A stretch of DNA of 64,000 nt. Source: Mangifera indica. Lineage: Eukaryota > Streptophyta > Magnoliopsida > Sapindales > Anacardiaceae. Under the pieces are notes generated by a model. The model was given only the letters and a program-made list of their open reading frames with translations. It was not told where the DNA came from and searched no databases. The position numbers were made by a program, and so were the translations under genes. This document shows positions 10,705 through 22,441 of this stretch, piece after piece. The DNA lies in the NCBI RefSeq assembly GCF_011075055.1, contig NC_058140.1, positions 13,328,668-13,392,667 on the forward strand, written 5' to 3'. The first letter of the stretch is position 1, and each line of letters starts with the position of its first letter.

Positions 10705-11567
10705 AAGGGCAAAAGTCTATTTCCCATCCAAGTTTTAGCTCAAATTCAAAATCACATCTATGGCAGTTAAAAAACTCAAACTCCCACTCATGACCTAACT
10801 TCTATTAAAATTTAGGGTAAAATAGTCATTTTATCATTTGTATTAAAAAATATAAAATTTGTTACTTTTTCCTTCTAGGTTTTAGAAATTAACAATTTTA
10901 CATGTGCCTAAAGTTTTTAAACTTTAAAAAATAACATTTTCACCCCCATATTTTTTAAACTGCAACTGCCCCCTAGAACTTTCAAAAACAATAGTTTTAC
11001 CTCTACTCTTCAACTTCAACTTTTAGCATCCCTTCCAGTGTCCTCTCTAACCTCCTCATTCTCTTGAGTCGATAGTACAAGTGGTACGATGAAGAGATGA
11101 AGATCTCTTTGTTGCACCATTGTGCGACAAAGAGATCTCAATCTTTTCATCGTAGCGTAAGATCTCTTCATTTCACCATCTTTACCATCGGCTCAGGAGA
11201 AAGAGGAAGCTAGAGAGGATGTTGGAAGAGATGCCAAAAGTTGAAGTTGAAGAGTGGGGGTGAAATTGTTATTTTTGAAAGTTTTGGGAGGTGGTGCAGT
11301 TTAAAAAATATGAAAACTTTAGGTTTAATGGTGAAAATGTTACTTTACAAAGTTTGAAAACTTTAGACAAGGGTTAAATTGTTAGTTCTAAAACCTAGGA
11401 GGGAAAAAATAACAAATTTTATATTTTTTTAATATAAACAGTAAAATGATTATTTTACTTTTATTTCTAATAAAAAAAATTAATAGAATTTGGGTTATAG
11501 TTGAAAGTTTGAGTTTTTCAATTATTACGTATGTGATTTTGAATTTGAGGTAAAACTAAAGTAGAAT
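10705..11567. mobile_element. Mutator-like foldback element, block 1 only
   Basis: Left arm (GGCAAAAGTCTATTTCCCAT, then CTCAAATTCAAAATCACAT, then CTCAAACTCCCACTCATG) and right arm (GTTTGAGTTTTTCAA, ATGTGATTTTGAATTTGAGG) are inverted copies. The interior continues as a palindrome (CTTCAACTTCAACTTTTAGC against AAAAGTTGAAGTTGAAGAG). Block 2 lacks it: TACTTCATAAATTGACTAATG runs straight into a different AT-rich insert near 52260. The right terminus is eroded and no target duplication was found, so ends are approximate. Confidence 0.6.
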
Positions 11568-11918
11568 TGATTAATTATCTCGTCATAGTCTTGTTTTAAT
11601 AGGATTTTGGAATTTCTCATCCTTGATATGTTAATGTGGGCAAGATTTATATTGAAGATTAAATCTTAATTTCTTTTCTTTCATTTTTGCATACGCTGAA
11701 GAAAAACTATTCCTAAAGAGATAACTACTTTGCTTTCACTCACAAAAGTAAACAGGACCCCATGAACTCATTTATCCATTGGAGCGTACCGGAATCATAA
11801 TTGTTCAAAAGAACTTTAAAGCTTGCTGCCAGTTCAAGCGTCTGAATCAATGAGAAAAAGGCCAAATGGTTTAGGAATTCAAGTCATTGTATTTCTTATT
11901 AATGTTAAATTATTTTTT

Positions 11919-12089
11919 GAGCATTACTATATGTATCTATTTTGGATATATAAATGTATACACACTCATATGTGTCATCATATGATTGTTTATTATTTTA
12001 TTTTTAATTTAAAATCATCCAATCACATGATGACACATATAAATGTGTATATATTTGTATATCCAAAATAGATACACATAGTTTTATTG
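11919..12089. mobile_element. 171-bp palindromic MITE (copy 1) with 9-bp target duplication
   Basis: Starts GAGCATTACTATATGTATC and ends CACATAGTTTTATTG, with long inverted arms (TATCTATTTTGGATAT against ATATCCAAAATAGATA; ACACTCATATGTGTCATCAT against ATGATGACACATATAAATGT). Perfect 9-bp flanks TTATTTTTT lie at 11910-11918 and 12090-12098. Absent from block 2. Two other copies, at 17307 and 55982, are also exactly 171 bp. Confidence 0.9.
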
Positions 12090-12164
12090 TTATTTTTTAT
12101 ATAATTATATCAGTTAATACTTATTATGTACTGAAATTCTAGGTGTCTGTCTGTGTACACAAAA

Positions 12165-14387
12165 TTAAGGCCTAAAGAAATTGGCATTTAAGCCTTTGGT
12201 AGCCAAGTTCCAGAGGGCAGCAACAACTAACATAGCACTCAAAATTGAGCCTAAACAACCAAGACAGAAGTTCAACCACCACATTGCGCCAGTCGGGCGG
12301 GGTTTTTTGATGGAAATGTACATGAAACATGGATAAACATATGTCAAAGGCAATGTAATTCCTCCAATTAGAGCTGCCAAGCTTCCTAGGAATGGAAATG
12401 CCACTGCTATGAAGAAGGCCAACCCTCCGAAGAAGAGCCTTAAACCAGTCCGAACCTGCCATGTACACCGTTTCTTCTTCCACATGATGTACCTAAACTC
12501 CAGGTTGTCGAAAACTGGCATAGCGTAGATTTGAAATGAAGTTAGGTTGTTTAAAAGAGCTAGAAGGTAGATTATGACCATCACGTATTTTGGTGTTTTA
12601 GGTCCATGAACTTGCAAAAATGCAGTTAATAACCCTCCATTTGTTGGAACCTGAAACAAAACAATGCAGAGTTTCAGTGAGTTACGCTTCTCTTATTTGA
12701 AAATAACAAGTATATATATTCATATAGAGCAATTCTCATTTCCCACCCAAGGTTTGGCCTTAAACAACTTTTCCATCCCTAGTAAGCATGGATAACACTT
12801 TTCACCAAAAATCATACATAAAAGCACTTTTTCACCCAAAATTAAACTCTGTTAATGAAATAACAATATTAACAAGTGAAATATTTTCATTTCGAATTAT
12901 TCTCATCATTTATTCCTCTCTTCCTATAAATAGGGTGAAATATGATAGTGAAATATCATGAGATAAATTTTAATTTTTGAAAATACAGGAAGCCATTTTG
13001 AAAATTTTAAAGAGTTATTGAAATTTTAAAAAGTTTGGGGTTCCTGCAAAGTTTTTGAAATATCAATCTACCATCTTTAAGGAATTGTAAATTATGAGTT
13101 TAAATATTATATTATAATTATTGAGGTTATATGTAGTTTCAAAATATAAGAGGGTTTAAAAAAAATTTATAGATTAATTTGTGAGTTTCCAAACCTTTTT
13201 AACGATTAAATTGTTATATTTAAAATATTTATATACGGTAGAAAAATATTGTTTTCTTTTTACTTTTTTTAAATTAATACATGAAAAAATTATTATTTTA
13301 TTCTTATATTGTTAGTTTTTCAATAAAATTTGATTTTTGATGAAAAAAATATTATTTATATCATATGAGATGGAAAATGTCTTAAACCAAACCTTGCATG
13401 AAAAAATGTTATTTTTACTCGTTCATGTACCATGATATGCTTTACCTTGTTTCCATAGGCCCAAAATCCAGCTATAGCAAGAGGAAATAAACACGATGCT
13501 ATTATCAGATATGAAATCGTTACTCCTCTCCACATTGGCTTTGACGATTTTTGCTTTTGGTCAGAAGGTAACGTTCCCTGTAAGTTCAAATTGTGTCCAG
13601 ATACGTTAGTCCAAATTTGAATTGGATTTTGACTGCATTTTAAATTAAGTTAGGAGAGAAGAGAAAATTCAACATTCTTACCTGTATCTCAAGCACAAGA
13701 TTGTGACCTCTAAATGCGAGCACAATTATCCCAATGGCATTGAAGATATTACTAAACTTAGCCATATCTGATTTCCCCCTCTCTGCATGGCCGTAAGAGA
13801 CTGCACTCGGCCTGCCCTTGGTGATCGGCAGGATCCATAACAGAGTACAGTAAACAAGCGCCGTGACTGCACCGATCACCGAGATCTTGGTTATCGAATT
13901 CAAGTTAGGAAATTGGGCTACAATAATAGCCATGCAAGTGAAGATCAAGAACCACGTGAAACCACTCGGGGAGTTGCCTTCACAAGTGGCTCCGCCATCA
14001 CACACATATTTGTATATAGTCTTCACGTTCTCACCAGCTGTGATAATCAGCATCACACACGATCCTCCGGACAGGTACATCACCGGAAATAAAGCAAGAA
14101 GCTTCCCTAACTTTGGACCTGGAAGTCAATAAAATAAGAGTTGCCTTTAAAAATGCAGAAACACGTGGTTGACATTTTATGGTGTATCAAAAAGTCAAAA
14201 TTTTATATTATGTTATTTATTTCGTGCCTTTTAAAAAATAAAATAATAAATTTTTAATATATCATTATTCTAAAAAATATTATAAATATTTTCAAAAATT
14301 TATAATTTTTCATGTATATTCATACTATATCATTGTTTTTTTAAAATGTATAACGATTTGTATTGATAATATATAACGTATCATAAA

Positions 14388-14469
<82 letters not shown>

Positions 14470-15216
14470 TATTAATTTGATATTTTTTATTATATATATA
14501 GTTTTTTTATATATATTATATATATATATCGTATTAATTTAATATTTTCTATTATACATATAGTTTTCTATATATATTATATTGTGTATCATAAGATATT
14601 ATACATAGAATTCATACTAAAGATGCTCATTGAGGACTTTTCTAATTTGTAGGTATGTAATTACTAACCAAAGGCATATATTGCAAGCAAGAGATATCTA
14701 CTGTAGCGAGGTCCCGGTACTGATTCGGCAAGCTGAACAAGAAGCCATGTTGTGTAAAGTTGCCAGGCAAATGCCAGGGACAAAGATATGGTCCCCCATG
14801 ACCTTTAAACAATAAAACAAAAACAAGAATATTAAGCTTATTCAAGCATGGCGATATGATATTGAAAATTTAAGGGTAAATAGGCAAAATACTAACCATC
14901 CAAGCGTGGCGAATGCAACAGGAAGTACAAGGGCTTGAAATCCGATACCTGAGGAGAGTAAATGAACCACAACAGAAAAAACGTTGCCATTTCTGGATTC
15001 TGTGATGGGAAGCCAAGCTTCTTGTGGAAACAAGTATTCCACCTGGGTATTGCCTAAATTATCATCGGCAAAACTGCCCTCTATGTATGGTGTAACGGTG
15101 GACTGTCTCATGGACCCGGTTGATTCAATCCTGATGATTTGAAGAGGGTGAGGCTCCTGAGGGACTCTTGATGGTTCCTGAAGAGAGAAGTCTTCAAGAT
15201 TACCTATCTCCATCAT
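12165..15216 (-). CDS. AAAP amino-acid transporter, LHT-like 8 type, copy B (intact)
   Basis: Five exons on the minus strand: 14897-15216, 14669-14802, 13682-14118, 13446-13577 and 12165-12650. Total 1509 nt, 502 residues, all GT/AG junctions and phases consistent. The domain starts with AWLPITESRNG (about residues 67-77) and a first helix FQALVLPVAFATLGW. Then come LAFAWQLYTTWLLVQLAESVPG, FPVMYLSGGSCVMLIITAG, AIGIIVLAFRGHNLVLEIQ, GFWAYGNK, SFQIYAMPVFDNLEFRYIM and a terminal NANFFRP. This matches Arabidopsis LHTL8/AATL1, a proton/amino-acid symporter group of the plasma membrane; substrate is unknown. An extra A after the upstream ATG (near 15372) breaks the longer N-terminus seen in copy D. 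Translation would therefore start at MMEIGNLED, losing a disordered leader. Introns carry a foldback element and a TA repeat. Confidence 0.9.
12725..13440. mobile_element. Foldback-type insertion in the last intron of copy B
   Basis: The left side reads TTTCCCACCCAAGGTTTGGC. The right side, near 13370-13405, contains the inverse (GATGGAAAATGTCTTAAACC, then AAACCTTGCATG). The interior is AT-rich with AATTAAACTCTGTTAATG against AAAATTTGATTTTTGATG. Copy D carries a related insertion at 53090-53935, so it predates the block duplication. Ends are approximate. Confidence 0.45.
14391..14467. repeat. (TA)n microsatellite in intron 2 of copy B
   Basis: About 77 bases of pure TA repeat, with shorter TATATA tracts following to 14530. 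The matching intron of copy D (54730-54900) is AT-rich but has no long run, so this tract expanded in block 1 or contracted in block 2. Confidence 0.95.
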
Positions 15217-16315
15217 AGAGCCAACGCAATAGTGGGAAACTGGATTATGTGCAAGGAAAGAAAAAACATTGCGGACTTTGTTGAAGAAGTGCTGTCGATT
15301 TATAGAGCTCCTAAATCCTGGAGGTGACTTAATGAAAGTGAGATCATCCTGATGAGTTAAGCTGACGTCACGGTTTCTGCATAGTGGAAACCGAGTTGAA
15401 CCAACCTTTTTCCTTTTTTTAAAAATAAGTGATTTAATTAGGCTTGGTGTCGCAGCCAGTGACAGCTTGATCAGGTTTCGAGTTAGTCAAAAGTACAAGG
15501 GTCTATTTGCTCCACCATTAGTAACTAGACGTAACGCCTATTTGCACATGTATAACCCAAGTTGCTGGTAGAAAACACTTTATCTAAAAACAAGGGGAAC
15601 CTTTCATATCCCTTTCCTATTATTATAAGATAATATTTTAATAAGATGACATAATCAACTGTTATTATTTAGGTGTCTAAATTCAATGTATTAAGATTTA
15701 GACATATCTAATTATGTAATTATTTAATTATCTTTTCTTGTTGTCATATATACAAAAGACTGTATAGAGACTTAAGACAATAATTTATAATTACTTTGTC
15801 AAATTTACGTGAATTCAATAATGGTATATGAAAATTTTAGAGTAATAGACTAAACAACTTTAAAAATTTTTTGTTTTCACTGTATTTTGTGCTGAATTGC
15901 ATATCAAAATTTTGTATATGTTTTGTTGGTGTAAATTTTCACATTAATAATTTGACGTTAATAGGGCCTCCGAAAAGCTTTTTTTAGCTAGGTTTAAATC
16001 GCACTCCTATTTTGTCAAAATCGTTGGCAAAAGTCATTTTCTAATAATTCTCTTATGAGCATATAACCGATCAAGTTGTAGAAGACAATCAAAATGTTTC
16101 TTCTGTAGTTGCACTCTAACCTATTACTAAAAATCAAATTTGTATAGTTACTTAAATTCTTGACAATCCTCTCTGTAGAAGATAGTCGAAAACGACTTAG
16201 AGAGTATTCTAAAACGGAAGCTCAAACAAACCCTTCAAATTTTGGTGGCCCATGACAACGAACTAAATATTTGAATTGAATAATCTTTTTCCTCCTCGTT
16301 GGCATGCTATGCAAC
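15217..16315. other. 5' region and upstream flank of copy B
   Basis: About 15217-15385 is the frame-shifted remainder of the longer N-terminal coding sequence found in copy D. Beyond it the AT-rich sequence aligns with block 2 (about 55690-56826), apart from the MITE at 55982. Conservation is expected from recent duplication and does not prove function. Confidence 0.5.
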
Positions 16316-16660
16316 TAGGGCTCTCGAGCTCGGCTCAGTTCGAACCTAAAACGAGCCAGACTCAGCTCGGCTCGATCGAGCTCGAGCCGAGCCCGAGCTG
16401 GCTCGGTATATTTTTTTAAAAATTTTTGTATACAAAACGACGTCGTTTTGATCCATATATATATATAAAACGGTGTCGTTTTGATATAAAAAACTAGCCG
16501 AACCGAGCCGTTACCGAGCCGAGCTGAAAACGAGCCGAACTCGAGCCGAGCCGAATTCGGCTCGAGTCGAGCTCGAGCTGGCCATTAAAAAGTCGAGCCG
16601 AGCCCGAGCTGGCTGCGAATCGAGCTCGGCTCGGCTCGGCTCGACTCGAATCCAGCCCTA
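16316..16660. mobile_element. hAT-like MITE 1 (345 bp), perfect 8-bp target duplication
   Basis: Begins TAGGGCTCTCGAGCTCGGCT and ends GAATCCAGCCCTA, so the terminal TAGGGCT is inverted at both ends. TATGCAAC is duplicated at 16308-16315 and 16661-16668. Eight-bp duplications and YAGGG ends are typical of hAT elements. The body consists of degenerate GAGCTCGG/CCGAGC repeats around an AT-rich core with CAAAACGACGTCGTTTTG. The empty site is intact in block 2 at 56827-56834, so insertion followed the block duplication. Confidence 0.93.
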
Positions 16661-16668
16661 TATGCAAC

Positions 16669-17306
16669 TGTAGTTAGTAGTTTTATGACATATTTAATAG
16701 CATTGTTTGAAGGAACTGATGATCCCACGTGGTCAATGCATAGCAATCACACTGATTGAAAAATGCATTATTTATACCGATTAGGGGTAGAAAAATGCAT
16801 TTAGTCTATAGAATTTTATTAATGATGTGGGCTTACAGGCTGGGTGTGGAAAATAAGGAGAAGAAACAAATTATTTAAAAAAAAAAGGGGTTCAAATTCA
16901 AGATCAAATTTGGAGGGTTCTTGACAATTCTAGCGTCAATTTATAAAATTTGAAGTCTTTTGCTATGATCCAAAAATTTCAATATCTCAACGCTGACAGA
17001 AATTGAAGAATGAAGAAAGAGGTGCTCAAAAGACTTTGAAAGGGTTAAAGATGGCTTTTCAGTTGGCGAAACCGACAATCTATTGGGAAAAAAATATTTT
17101 ATCCCAAGTCGGTAAAATGAAGTAGGCTGAGAAGGGAAAGTCTTCCATTTGTTGAAAGTATCTGCGCAAAGTGTGGAATTTGTATGGTATGTATATCGTA
17201 AGTGATGACACGACATAAATATTTTTATTGGTTGTTTGAATATATTGAGAGATGGATGTCGTATGTGATGACTTGACTTCCATTTATTCGGTTGCCAATA
17301 TACAAA
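16669..17306. other. Gene-free stretch, duplicated in block 2
   Basis: Aligned with 56835-57413. Minus-strand open frames of 67-123 codons here are not conserved in register with block 2, which has several internal deletions in the same area, and they resemble no family. I treat this as non-coding. Confidence 0.45.
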
Positions 17307-17477
17307 GAGCAATACTATGTGTATCTATTTTGGGTACACAAATATATACACACTCATATATGTCATCATATGATTGGTTATTGTTTCATTCTTAATTCAA
17401 AATCATCCAATCACATGATGACATATATAAATGTGTATATATTTATGTACCCAAAATAGATAAATATAGTTTTATTG
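17307..17477. mobile_element. 171-bp palindromic MITE (copy 2) with 9-bp target duplication
   Basis: Starts GAGCAATACTATGTGTATC and ends AAATATAGTTTTATTG. The arms pair (CTATTTTGGGTAC against GTACCCAAAATAG). Perfect 9-bp flanks ATATACAAA lie at 17298-17306 and 17478-17486. The block 2 site (57413-57425) is uninserted. Confidence 0.92.
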
Positions 17478-17486
17478 ATATACAAA

Positions 17487-19562
17487 AGAGTGTACGAATT
17501 TCTTTTTAATTGTTCAGTTGTCGTATGCGATTTGGCGTGCGGTATCACCCCGTTGATCAATGATCGACCGACACATGTGATATCGTTTAACCATTCTGAT
17601 TAGACGGCAGGTGATTTTTGCACTGAAAAATCATAGGAGAGGGAAAGAGCTTGTCAGTGGTTGGATTGACAAAATGCTAAAATAATTTATCAAAAAACAT
17701 TTCTTCAGGAAAAAAAAATTATTTTTTTAAAAAAGTGTAAATATAATATTTTAAATTTTGAATATACTAATTTTAAAAATTAAGATAATATTTTTACCTT
17801 CATACTAATATAAAATTAAATAAACAAATAAATATTTGAAATATACTAAACCTTGCATGATAATAAATCTTTTGCCCTTTAAACTTAAATATGTTATATA
17901 TACTGTCCCTTTCCACCAAGTGAACATATTAAATATAGTATATCATTAAATTTTGGTTAAGGATGGAATAGGAGTTTGGCTAAAGATTGAAAATTGAAGG
18001 AGAACATTTCATGCTGGTGTAGCAATTTACTACATCAGAGATAAAACATTTATTGCTTTACTTTAAGAATTAAAAAAAGTACAGAGCATGTTTTATCCAA
18101 TATATTATTATTTTCCTTGATGAATGTTTTATCTCTTTATAGTATGATTAAATTAACTATTTGTTAAGTTGTCACATACCGAAATTATATAATAATTTTT
18201 TAAATATTGACTTTTATAGTGTTTTGATGAATAAGTCTATAAGATTTTTATTAAATTGTATTTGTTTGATGTGAATCTTTTAGCTTTATTGGAGCTTATA
18301 AATATAAAAAAATTTTGGTGAGATACATTTCGTTTTGTCTATTTTACTGTATCTATTTTTAATTTGGACAATATATATTGTATTATTTTTATATAATATA
18401 GAAAAAGTATCTGTTGTAGAAAGAAAACTGCATGATGCGACAGATGACAGATTATAACTATATACATTCTTGGCTTGTTTCATGAAAAATTAGAATCTCT
18501 GAATGATTTGAATACGTTACAACCAAAGTTTGTTTGGTGGAACGTCATGATCTTATTGTGTCATTATAAGTGAAAACATATCCCGTTTTTGAGTAGACCT
18601 TGTGAGAGTCATAAAGATAACCAATATCTACATATCTAACTAAATTAGGATTTATAAGGAATTTGACATAATTGAATGATTTCTTAACTTCAAAATAAGA
18701 GATTGAAATGGACGTTATTTCTGAATATCTTGGGGGTTCTTGCTACTATCAAGTGACTTACATTTTTACTTTATAAGAAAGTTTGAAATATCAAAATTTA
18801 CTAGACTGACAGGATCTGAATTATCAACAAATTTTGATTCTATCTTCTTTTTATTATATATATTTTCTTGTTTGTGAAAAACAAATTGTGGTTTTGTTAT
18901 TTTTATAACTGTTTCATATTTGTAAATACAAATTATAATTGTATCTCATTTACAATCTGAAGTTTACAAAATTATGAAAAATATGGACTCGAAGTCTTAA
19001 ATATAATTATAACTAAGATTCTAATATTCTAAATATTAATTGCAAAACATGAAGTTTTGCGAATATGAAACAAACATGACTATGAAGTTTTGACACAATT
19101 TTTCTTTATTATATCACTAATTTTTGTTATTGTCATCAACTTGCAGTTGGTGAATATGTCAAATCTCGTAAAACTTTAATGCATTTTTCTATGATCGAAT
19201 GGAGAAAACTATGCTGAATGGGCTCTTCACACGATCTTCCATTTGAAATTCATGAACCTTGGAGAAGTAACTAAAAAAAGGAAGTGAAACGTCTTAGCAT
19301 GATAGATCTAGGGTCACTATTTTCTTTTGACATCATATCCATGAAAGATTACAAACCGAATATGTGGAACAATAACACATTGGACAAAATGTGTATTGCA
19401 TTCTTATTTTCTTGATTAGGTTTTGTTTTACTGAATTTTCCTAATTAGGTTTTTAATAAGACAGTTTAAATACGTCAAATCCTACTTTACAAAGTATTAA
19501 ATGATTACGTTCATTTACTTTAATTTTTATTCCGCTAAATTTTTCTTTAACAAAGTTAATGT
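17487..19562. other. Long gene-poor stretch conserved in block 2
   Basis: Very AT-rich. Aligned with about 57425-57500 and 58442-60490, with scattered substitutions. 17690-17880 looks like one arm of an old foldback element (AAACCTTGCATG, then AAATCTTTTGCCC). No open frame of coding character was found; repeated stops occur in all frames in both copies. Confidence 0.5.
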
Positions 19563-20778
19563 AATTATTTATAGGTGGTAAAAATTTAAAGAAAAGTACT
19601 ATGTGCGTGCATGAGTGTGTGTGCATATGGTGTATTTTCACCGTGTGAATACATTAAATATAGTATAGGATAACATTAAATTTAGGCTAAGAATGGAAAA
19701 TTGAAATATCTTAGAGCATGTGCGGTGGAAATTTTGTATAAATACTCTCTCACTCCCCACATTTGTTACACACCCTTCTCTCGTTTAATACAAGGCACTC
19801 ACCCTCTTACTGCAAATTTTCTGCTTCCATTTCTTCTCTCCCGTTATCATAAAATTTCAATTACATGTGTTCTCCAATTTTTTAATATGGAATCACAAAT
19901 TATTTCAATTATATTTATAACAAAATATTAATATTGTCATGCATCTATCTAACTAATAATTTAAGTATATAGAGTGGTGGGGTAAAATACCTCTAATCGA
20001 ATCAAACGAAAATTTAGCCCCCATTCATTTTAGTTTTCAAATTCATTTCCTCCAATTTTTGTCTCATAAACACTTTTTATCACTAAATGTATAGATTATA
20101 TTTTCTTACTCAAAACTTAACTCTTTTAAAAAAATTAACTCTATGAAGATAAAATAGTTATCTTTCCATCCAAAACTTCTGAAAAAAAAAAAAGAATAAC
20201 CTTTTTAATATTTAATTTTGATATTTTAAACATGACAGTTTGATATTTTTACAAGTTTGAAAATTTATAATTCATAATTGTTAAAAATCCTAACCGTTAA
20301 TTTTTGTTTAGAATTTATCATTTTCACCATTGCCACCAAATGATTGTTCAACACACAAAAGAATAAATTCGTCAATTGCTCAATGCTCAACAAGTGAATG
20401 GGGTAGTTGTTCGCCCTCTTTTAAGTGAGATTGAAACATCATTCTGATGTTGAAAATGATGATGATAGTGATGCAGAGGTTGTCAAGAAAGACAAGACTA
20501 AGGAGTTAGGTTAACAAAGTGAAGCAAAAGAAGTGGACAAAGCTGAAGATTACTATGGCAAAAACCATGGCTAAATTGTGAGCAAGAGAGGCCTTGACAA
20601 TAGCCACTTGATATTGAGGATTCAAGTGATTTGGGGTTGATTCAAAAGAGGAATAACATTCTTGTGTCATTTTTTTTGAATGATTTAGGAAGAGGAGAGG
20701 CTTGTTTGTTACTAATATTGAGGTTTTTAACGATTTGGTGTGAGAAATAGAGTGGTTTGCATATTTGAGAGTGTCAGA
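19563..20778. other. 1.2-kb segment present only in block 1
   Basis: In block 2, AAAGTTAATGT joins directly to TGACTAGTTAGGGG near 60490, so this piece was either deleted there or inserted here. It contains a short run reading as acidic/lysine-rich codons (around 20430-20580, ENDDDSDAEVVKKDK) broken by stops. This could be an old gene fragment, but no family is recognisable. Confidence 0.5.
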
Positions 20779-21310
20779 TGACTAGTTGGGGGTATGGGGA
20801 TAACAGTTTGGTGGTAGTGGTGAAGGTCGGCTAGGACAACCAACAAAAAGAGGGTAAAAGTGAAAGAGGATGGGGAAAAATAATGTATTAATGCAAGTTT
20901 GTTATCGAAATAGGGGAAATTAATTAAAATAAGTAGCCAGTTTGTCGCGTAAACCTTTTTTGGTAAGAATTCTTAGTTTTTACCTTTTTAAGCAAATCAT
21001 ATTTTTCATTCCAAAAATACCCCTCATCTTATATCTCAGCGTTTACAGTAGTTTTCACAACAGCTTTCACAGATTAATCTTTTATATTTCAGAGGATACG
21101 TATTAAGCTTAATTTTTCTGTAATGAATAAGATTAATTTTTTATATAATAATTGATTCTTATATACTTTTATATAATTACAAAATGATAATGTGAAAGGG
21201 TGCAGGTGCGACAATTTGAAAAAGGTGTGTGGAAGGCTGTGATAGTGTGAAAATGGTGCATGAAAAGGTGCGGGTGCATAGAATATAAAAAATATAAATT
21301 ATATTATATT

Positions 21311-21313
<3 letters not shown>

Positions 21314-21379
<66 letters not shown>
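21314..21379. repeat. (TA)n microsatellite at the foldback centre
   Basis: About 66 bases of alternating A/T inside the 1.5-kb foldback element. The block 2 copy has a shorter interrupted run at about 61032-61067. Confidence 0.95.
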
Positions 21380-21382
<3 letters not shown>

Positions 21383-21558
21383 GAAAATGCAAAGGGCTCG
21401 CACCCTTTTATATATAAATAAAAGGGTGCGTAGAAAGGTGCGAGAAATGCAAAGAGATGACCCCTTTATATATAATATATTATATATTAATAACATAATA
21501 TATTATATATACAAATATATATTATATTATATAATATATTATTATTATTATATACCAT

Positions 21559-22116
21559 TCTACATTTTCACGTATTTTTTAACATTTTCACGCACCCCTT
21601 TACAGTTTTATGTATCCTTTTACATTTTCACGCACCCCTTCATAGTTTCACGCATCCCTTTACAATTTCAGACACCCCTTCATAGTTTCACGCACCCCTT
21701 TATACTTTCATGCACCCCTTTAACATTGTTGCACCCTTTCACGCATCCCTTTATGTTTTGACACACCCTTTCAAAATGCTGCACCCATTCATGCACCCTT
21801 TCAGAGGTTGATGCACCCCTTGTAGAAGCTGACACACCTTTTAAGATTTCATGCACCCTTTAAGAGATGACGCACTCATTTAAGATTTCATGCACCCCTT
21901 AAGAGAATGACACACCCTTTTACGATTTCACGCACCCCTTTGGAGTTGACGCGCCCTTTACTATTTCACGCACCATTTTATGATTTCACGCACCCCTTTA
22001 CGATTTCACACACCCTTTCAGAGTTGACGCACCCCTTTACGATTTCACACACTCCTTCGGAGTTGACGCATCCCTTCACATTTTCACACATCCCTTTATA
22101 CTTTCTCACATTTTTG
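21559..22116. repeat. ~20-bp minisatellite array (CACCCCTTTACGATTTCACG type)
   Basis: Over two dozen imperfect units of about 20 bases, built on CACCCCTTTA plus a variable piece such as CGATTTCACG, GAGTTGACG or CATTTTCACG. A few units in opposite orientation (GTGAAAGGGTGC, GGTGCGGGTGC) occur in the left arm near 21190-21280. Open frames rich in T-H-P-F-T come from the array and are not genes. Confidence 0.93.
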
Positions 22117-22441
22117 CACCCACTCGAAAAAAAATGCACTATTTTATGTTCATCATTTTGTAAAGATATAAAGATATATAAATATCAATTATTACATCCT
22201 AAATTAATCTGTTTTTCATCTCTAAATCTTATTTAGTACAGAAAAATTAAGCTTAATCTATATACTTTGAAATATAAAAGTTTAATCTGTGAAAATTACT
22301 GTAAATAAAAAGAAATAGGATGAAAGATATTTTGGAATGAAAAATACCATTTGCTCAAAAAATTAAAAGTTGAGAAATTTTACCGAAAAAGGTTTAAGCA
22401 GTAAATTCGGTGCCTATTTTAATTAATTTCCCTCTAAATAG

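Larger units (their letters stand above)
20914..22432. mobile_element. 1.5-kb foldback transposon with internal minisatellite (block 1)
   Basis: Terminal inverted repeats start GGGAAATTAATTAAAATA and run inward for over 200 bases on both sides (ATTAAGCTTAATTTTTCTGT against ACAGAAAAATTAAGCTTAAT; TTAATCTTTTATATTTCA against TGAAATATAAAAGTTTAAT). Flanks TCGAAATAG (20905-20913) and TCTAAATAG (22433-22441) match at 8 of 9 bases, as expected for a Mutator-like insertion. No transposase is present. Between the arms lie a TA microsatellite and a roughly 20-bp tandem array. The same element sits at 60626-62109 in block 2. Confidence 0.85.

Noticed and set aside
16941..17312. 123-codon minus-strand frame
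   Set aside because: The block 2 counterpart carries internal deletions that change the frame, and no motif is recognisable.
21559..22116. Array resembling CRISPR repeats
   Set aside because: Units are contiguous and imperfect with no unique spacers, and the context is a plant transposon.
21387..22236. Long T-H-P-F-rich open frames
   Set aside because: They are translations of the 20-bp minisatellite; the unit length is not a multiple of three throughout and the frame breaks where units vary.
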